From: Cadophora sp. MPI-SDFR-AT-0126 | Taxonomy: Eukaryota > Ascomycota > Leotiomycetes > Helotiales > Ploettnerulaceae | DNA length: 64,000 nucleotides | NCBI GenBank assembly: GCA_020747065.1 | Contig: JAGMVK010000020.1 | Location: 558,001 to 622,000, forward strand | Reading direction: 5' to 3' | Part shown: one piece after another, positions 58,573 through 64,000 of the stretch | Position numbering within the stretch: position 1 is the stretch's first letter | Layout of the letters: each line of letters begins with the position of its first letter | Made by a program: the position numbers and the translations under genes | The notes under the pieces: generated by a model | Told to the model about the DNA's origin: nothing | The model's input: the letters and a program-made list of their open reading frames with translations, nothing else | Database searches by the model: none

Positions 58573-60737
58573 TCACTCTAAGATAAAGGTGTTTTGTTGT
58601 AATATTCCTTTGCGCCAGCCGTCAATAGCCTCACCGTCCATTATACCATGGACATAACATTCCCCAAGTAGAGCATAGAAGCTGCCTTGCTGCCTCAGAA
58701 TGAATGGTACTCTACCACCGAAGAAGACAACGACCAGGTCCCCGACGCGAGTCTTGTCTGATGCCAAACCAAGAAGCCCGTTGCTTAATTTGACAAAACA
58801 CTTCCCGTCGAAAGATTGCCGTACCCCTAAGTCGAAGCGTTCTGCATTGCCATTGCCTTTCTGTGCCTCCAGCATAGCATGCGTTTGCTCTCCTAGTTGA
58901 CAAATCATGCTAGGAATTGGTCGTGGAGACAGCTCATGTTGACCTGGGCAGGTGTGGCCAGCCTTACGACACCGCATACACATGTCGAAGTCGAAACAAG
59001 TCTCACAATGAAAGATTTCAAGAATTTCGTCGAGGCCAGATGCTGGTGATGTGACGTGCCTTGCCATACAGATGTTGCACCACTTTCCGTGCAACGACAA
59101 GAGGGTGGGCCCCGGTGTCTTCTGCAACCTCTCGCTGATGAAAGCACAGAAGTCTGCAAAATGGGTAGTAGCTTGTGAACGTGTACGGCAGACCGCTTCT
59201 TGCATCCAGTTGTGCTCTGGTTGCCAACAGTCACGGACGATCAGCCTGGAAATCTCTTGTATCTCCGCCAAAGTCGTTCCATGGTTGATTTCTTCTGTCT
59301 GTAGCTCATTTGCATCCGATAAAATGATGTTGGTGCTGGTTTTCGTCACAATTCCAACCTCAACACCATCAAGACCAAGCAGCATAGGGTTCGTGAATGT
59401 CCGGACCTGGGGCTCATGGTCTCTGCTTGCATTGTACAGGAAGGTCCGTCGTGGCCCAGTGAATCGGGAACTAGTCGCGTGCCACAGAGGCATCCAAGTC
59501 GGGTAGTCTTTGCGGTATTTGGAATCCTCGATAGCATGACTGAGCACTTGGAGACTGCGACCTTCCGATATCGAGCCAAGAACTATCTGTCGATAAACCT
59601 CGCGTAGGGTCATGTTATAATCTACCTTCAAACCGAAGTGTGTTGCACGCTGATCTATGTCCATACGAAGGGGATAAAGCATTTTATTTGCAGTTCCAAG
59701 CTCGTTTTCACTTGGAAGAAGGCGAGCTGATGTGTGCTGGAGCAAAGCAAATATTCGGTCCTTATCGATCGTACACTTGAAACCACGACAGCGATCCAAG
59801 ACCTCTAGGAAAGGTACATCGTCTTTGGTGGTGAACGGTTTCTGCTGCATAAGGTCTGTGTGGAGAAATCCACCAAATTTGTAGGGCTCAGTTAGGTGAG
59901 TAACCGATGTAGGTCCGTAGACGACCCATGCTGCCACTGAAGCCACTATATTCCACGCCAGAGTAGTTTCACCAATCTGCAAAGTAATATGCGGACACCC
60001 TCGCACTTCTTGGATCACCCAGACTCGAGAGAACCATGGTCTTTGGAAGAATTTTTGTAGGGCGTTTGTACAGGTCTTGGGTTCGCCAGGCCATTCAGGA
60101 GAGACTGTTCTGACTATGTCCCCCCGTAGGGATTTGCAATACTCTTCGTCATTTTCCAAGTTCGTGAGCCATTCCTCACGACTCGTATCACCGTACCGTT
60201 CCGAGCAGCAGCTTTCAAAAATGCTCTGCATAGTCGCGAGTGCTAGTGCCGTGGTATCGTCTTGACCTCCTAGCCAAACTATCACTTGTGTCGCTTTCTG
60301 GTATATTTGTCGCATCAACGGCACCTGCTGATTTCGCTCGGTAATGCTGTCCTGATTGATACATATCTGTCAGTGGAACAGATTAGCTTTTACCTTCCGT
60401 GAGCGTGAAGCCATCATACAGCATCAATCCACATATACCGTACTCCCGATGTTAGGCGTAGCTGTTTAAGAGCTGCGTATAGATTTCTTGTGGGAGTGAA
60501 TGGTTGTCCGTTGCAAAATAAGGGTCTGTGAGCATGTTCACTGCCCCAGCAGTAGCTTAAGGCTTGGAAAGATTCGACTTTCTCAAGATCCATGATATCG
60601 AAGGTGCATGAGATAGGCTCATCAACGTGGCCGGGAAGCAGATGGACGATTCGGATCGAGTTCTCCGTCACAGGAGCTTCATATATTGCGCTATTTGCAG
60701 TCACAATCGACTGCAAATGTGATGGTAGGGTAGTCAT
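58573..60737 (-). CDS. HET-domain protein with C-terminal ZZ-like zinc finger
   Basis: Two exons: 60420-60737 and 58573-60366, giving about 703 aa. The 53-nt intron (GTATGA donor, CTGACAG acceptor) falls inside the core motif, joining YMWIDA to ICINQDSITERNQQ. The HET domain covers about residues 50-200 (FQALSYCWGSE, LYAALKQLR, QVIVWLGG, FFQRPWFSRVWVIQEV). A middle region has DKDRIFALLQ and YPTWMPLW, standard for the larger HET proteins. About 560-610 has a ZZ-like zinc finger: WCNIC, then CETCFDFDMCMRCRKAGHTC and QHEL, with matching Cys and His spacing. The C-terminus (VPFILRQQGSFYALLGECYV, then a Met-Asp-Gly segment) is the common HET tail. Likely role is non-self recognition or cell death. 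The ZZ finger may bind an N-terminal degron or another protein. Confidence 0.9.
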
Positions 60738-61306
60738 TGCTTGTTGATCGAGAGGTGATGACTATCTGCCCTCGCCGCCGTACTCTTTTGTGGTCTCCAA
60801 ATAAGTTATGAAACGTTGTTGATTAGCAGAAGGGTAGAGGGAAAGGTGGATGTGGAGCTGCTAGGAAAACAGAAAAAAGTAATGGTGAGATAGAAGGGTC
60901 AGGCGAGCTGGGGAGCACGGCATTCGTCCGCACTGGAATAATACGCTTGGGAATCCAGTCAGTTGGTTCGAGGAAGGTAGACATTGTGTCTGAATTACCT
61001 GTCTCGGGTACTGCACAGAAGACTGCCCAGGAGCGACATGAGCCTTCTCAAGTTTGTATGTATATATTTGTGATCGCTTTCTGCCTCTTGACTGCACCAA
61101 CGATGGTCGTTCGTTATTGTGCCGTAAAGCCAAGAGCTGACAGGGGGGATTTGAGGCATACCTCGGTACAAATCTGCCTACCCCGCATTCCCTGCTTCAT
61201 TTTCCACATGTAAGTTTGTTGTGACTTTACGACTACCTATATAAGTATTCAATGTTGGCGGGTCTGCCAATGCCTAGCGTTTTTAGCTCCTCTGCATTCA
61301 TTTCCC
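60738..61306. other. Divergent intergenic region
   Basis: Promoter region between the HET-ZZ gene and the secreted-protein gene. Only the TATA box at 61238-61245 is recognised. Confidence 0.45.
61238..61245 (+). promoter_or_regulatory. TATA box of the small secreted protein gene
   Basis: TATATAAG, 69 nt before the start codon, a normal core-promoter distance with a short leader. Confidence 0.6.
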
Positions 61307-62064
61307 ATGTTTTCTCACGCGCACATCCCCAAATTTGTTACTTTGTGGCATCTTCTACTCTCGATCACTACTGCTCAGTCTCCCTCACATTCAAAGTCGC
61401 AATCCCACAGCGCAATAACAACCTCCCTGATCTTCGCAAATTGGGACGGACACGTCTCCGTAGTCGCCGTCGACACCAGAGCAACAACCTACCTTGATGA
61501 TAATCATGACCCCTCCCGAAACAATTCAAACACCATAGATTGCAATGCCGAAGCGTATGACAGGATAACACTCGTCAATGGTCCCTCTACCGCTGGCGTG
61601 ACGGTTATATACACCGAGTGTGGCACAAATCTGGCTACTTCATACCGATATGACTGCCCATTGACCGAGCCCAATACCGCGACATGTACTTATGTGTTTT
61701 CGGTGGGCAATTCGACTGGAACGTCGATGGAAACGATGAATTCATCCGAGATGTCTCCGCAGCCATGTACTATCATAGCTGGGATAGAAAAACTGAGTCC
61801 TGGGTCTGTGACAGCGTCGACGACATCTGGTTTGTCAACTTCATATGGTCAAAACCATGGTGCAAGAGGAAAGACTACTGACATTCTCCAGGTGGAAGTG
61901 CATTGGTGCCTCAAACGACCGTTCCATCTCTGGCTTCCTCCACCGCGTCGGCGCAGATCCTCCCTTCAAGCACCTCCGGCGCTGGCTCATGCTTTATGGT
62001 CTCATATATTAAAGTGTTTCTTGCAGCCACAGTAGTTGGTATATCTGGCGGGTCTTTAATGTGA
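61307..62064 (+). CDS. Small secreted, probably GPI-anchored cell-surface protein
   Basis: Two exons: 61307-61829 and 61892-62064, giving about 231 aa. A signal peptide (MFSHAHIPKFVTLWHLLLS) is followed by a short Thr/Ser-rich part and a compact region with VVAVDTRATTYL, NGPSTAGVTV and DCPLTEP. These resemble the ATTYxxxC/GPST/DCxxG pattern of fungal secreted orphans. The 62-nt intron (GTTTGT donor, TACTGAC branch, CTCCAG acceptor) restores a Ser/Thr-rich tail. The tail ends in a hydrophobic stretch (VFLAATVVGISGGSLM), a typical GPI-attachment signal. Without splicing the frame ends in an Arg/Pro-rich tail that looks non-biological. Function unknown; cell-wall decoration or an effector role is possible. 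Confidence 0.75.
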
Positions 62065-62741
62065 GGAGACTGGTAATGTAATAGGGACGTGTGACTTTCG
62101 CTGGATTTTCAGACCATTGCTCCACGCACTAGCTCAAGGTAATTTACTCTTCCATGAAGCGCCCAGGAAGAAAGGAACGAAAGTAGTCTTGCAGTGAGTA
62201 GTTGGAATCTAAAGACTATGTCTGAAGACTCAGCTTCTCCGAATCAACTCTGAACACATTAGCTTTTTTTGTCCGCTCTGTCCTGGTCAAGGTCTCACTG
62301 AAGAGGCCTTCGTGTTTGGTGTAGGCCGACGCAGCATCGAATGTGGCCTTCTCAAGACCATTGATGGCGTTCGTCAAGTCCTCGGCGAGAACGTCCAACA
62401 AGATATAAGCGGCCATGATTGCAGAATGGCGATAACCCGTTGGTTGTTTTCCCTCTTGCTTTGTTCTGTGAGGAGGATTTCCAGAATCCGAAGTGTACAT
62501 AAGAGAAAAGGTATCATTCGTCGTAAGTAAATGCACGAGGATTCATCTCTGCTAGGGAGTGTGGGAGGAAGAGAGGAAGAGAGGGAGGGAAGCGAAGAGA
62601 GTGTCCTAGTGCTCCTTGAGTAATTCAAGGCTATCTTTGCCGAAGCGCCAGAATTGGCTCGCCACTTTCGTTCTGGCGAGTTTACCATGACTATGACTAT
62701 GAAATTAAGTCCTTCGAGTGCTAAGCGCCTTCCTCAATTCG

Positions 62742-62772
<31 letters not shown>

Positions 62773-63472
62773 ATATAGCTTAGAGGATGGTTTCATGGGT
62801 TGTAGTGTAATTGGAGGAATACCCAACTGCAAGCGTGTAATTTTTCTCATTTAGGCCGAGTGGGGTTGAGCGCAGCATATGCCGTGGCAGTCCCGCCGAA
62901 GTAACCCCGTGGAAAGGATCCTATTGAAGGGATCCATCAGCCTTACCTTGCAACTTTATTAGGGTAAACTTTGCAGAAGGACAGTATGGTGGAGCAGGGC
63001 AGGATCCTAAGGAGTTAGGACTTAAGAGGCGTGAAAAAGAGGACGGCTCCCATGACTGACTCGATCTGCTTCCGTTCTGTCCAATAGCGAGAGTTTAAGC
63101 GAAACCGTGGATTGATATTCTCCGCATCCATACAGAGACGCATTGCATTATGCAAGCACCGACCAGCGTTCGTTACTGCAGGCTGCTTACGGCCCGGAAA
63201 CTAAGAGATGGGCTTAGCCATAACCGTGCGAGTCCCTCGACTTAGATCCATCAATTCTCGCGTAGTGAATTGAGAACGTGGTTTAAAAGAAAAGCTGTGT
63301 AAATCAAACAATATTTTAAAATCATTCCATACTTCATCTCGAACTCAGGGTGTCTTGAATAACTAGGTGCTGTTCGACGAATTCGTTAATTGAGCTCTAC
63401 GGCTGACAGCCCATCTAGAATTAAGCATTGGTACCTCACGCTACACACGAAGACGTCAGCACGGAAACAAAT
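62065..63472. other. Intergenic region with a long poly-C tract
   Basis: Contains a 31-nt C run (62742-62772). A minus-strand 66-codon frame (ATG at 62416, stop at 62216) has mixed composition but no homology signal and is not called. The right part leads to the cupin gene. Confidence 0.45.
62742..62772. repeat. Poly-C homopolymer, 31 nt
   Basis: 31 consecutive C residues after GCCTTCCTCAATTCG. G-quadruplex or i-motif formation is possible. The exact length may be affected by sequencing error. Confidence 0.85.
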
Positions 63473-63868
63473 ATGCCCAAGTCTGTTATTATTTCGACGT
63501 CGTCTGCCTCGAAAGAGGTCATCAAGCCAACAGCTACTTTTACCGGCGAGGTATTCCTCGAAATGATCAACGCGGATGACACGGCCATCCTGGCAAATGT
63601 CACGTTTACACCATGTGCTCGAACACACTGGCACACTCATGAGAATGGACAGATGATCCGCGTACTTTCTGGCACTGGTTGGATTTGCGACAAGGGCGAT
63701 GAGGCACGGCAGATCAAGGCTGGAGACACCATCTGGGCTCCAGCTGGAACGACGCACTGGCATGGGGCAGACGAGAAGAGCATCATGACACACTTTGTAG
63801 TCGGTCTTGGAAAGACTGATTGGCACGACGCTGTCACGGATGAGGAGTACCAGAAGAGAGTTAAGTAG
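63473..63868 (+). CDS. Small single-domain cupin protein
   Basis: A single exon of 131 aa. The preceding TTG-started frame has no ATG, so MPKSVIIST is chosen. Two cupin motifs are clear. Motif 1 is HWHTHENGQMIRVLSG (about residues 60-75), with two His and one Glu-equivalent position occupied by Gln. Motif 2 is GDTIWAPAGTTHWHG, giving another metal-binding His. The layout matches the bacterial-type cupin_2 proteins often found with carboxymuconolactone-decarboxylase or quinone-related enzymes. It may bind Mn, Fe or Zn and act on a small aromatic or keto compound, or be regulatory. No introns and a compact size are consistent with transfer from bacteria, but this is only suggestive. Confidence 0.8.
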   Translation: MPKSVIISTSSASKEVIKPTATFTGEVFLEMINADDTAILANVTFTPCARTHWHTHENGQMIRVLSGTGWICDKGDEARQIKAGDTIWAPAGTTHWHGADEKSIMTHFVVGLGKTDWHDAVTDEEYQKRVK

Positions 63869-64000
63869 TGTGTTGGACGGGTGTTCTTTCAAGCCTCGTA
63901 ATAGTCACAGCTCATCAACATATTTTCTAGTGAGAGAGTACGTTTATCGGTACTTCAGGTAGACCGCTCCCCAATTCGTCAACGATTACACTCATACTGT

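Noticed and set aside
62216..62536. Minus-strand frame with an internal ATG at 62416 giving 66 aa
   Set aside because: Composition is plausible, but there is no homology, splice or promoter support, so it is left uncalled.
1..64000. CRISPR arrays or bacterial operon signals
   Set aside because: No regularly spaced repeats were seen, and the gene structure is eukaryotic with introns.

Overview
This window is nuclear DNA of a filamentous ascomycete (Pezizomycotina). The evidence is short introns (mostly 45-120 nt) with GTRNGT donors, CTNAC-type branch sites and YAG acceptors, two HET-domain genes, a fungal CBM1 domain, a fungal ferric reductase, and fungal forms of Kog1/Raptor, Tea1 and casein kinase 1. 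The style of the HET, ULD and zinc-ribbon genes suggests Leotiomycetes, but that placement is inference. Intron boundaries were placed by hand from splice motifs, reading phase and family conservation.

Conserved block (about 1-25 kb). A partial fungal orphan runs off the left edge. It is followed by a Tea1/KelA-type kelch and coiled-coil polarity protein (minus strand), the TORC1 subunit Kog1/Raptor (plus), cytosolic aspartyl-tRNA synthetase (plus), a secreted metzincin-like protein with a cellulose-binding module (plus) and a GNAT-like protein (plus).

Accessory block (about 25-46.5 kb). A ThiF/E1-like plus nitroreductase fusion of the Rv1355c/MoeY architecture, normally bacterial, lies 382 bp from an UNC93-like MFS transporter on the same strand. 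Then come a SYLF/Ysc84 lipid-binding protein, a frameshifted zinc-ribbon gene, a 789-bp AT-rich TIR element in a TA target, a HET gene, a decayed UBZ4-like zinc-finger/coiled-coil pseudogene, a caspase-like plus ubiquitin-like-domain (ULD) gene, a small zinc-ribbon gene related to the frameshifted one, and a TDP2-like phosphodiesterase. HET, caspase-ULD, relic genes and a TIR element together look like a fast-evolving self-recognition or conflict island.

Right block (about 46.5-64 kb). A gene-poor 4.2-kb stretch leads into casein kinase 1 (Hrr25/CkiA type), whose coding region begins in a 12-nt micro-exon. A seven-exon ferric reductase, a HET protein with a ZZ-like zinc finger, a probable GPI-anchored small secreted protein, and a small cupin follow.

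Leads most worth following: the fungal ThiF-nitroreductase fusion, the caspase-ULD gene beside HET and pseudogene neighbours, the CxxC...CYGQ...C zinc-ribbon family, the metzincin-CBM1 protein, and an alternative in-frame acceptor in KOG1. No tRNA, rRNA or CRISPR array was recognised by eye.
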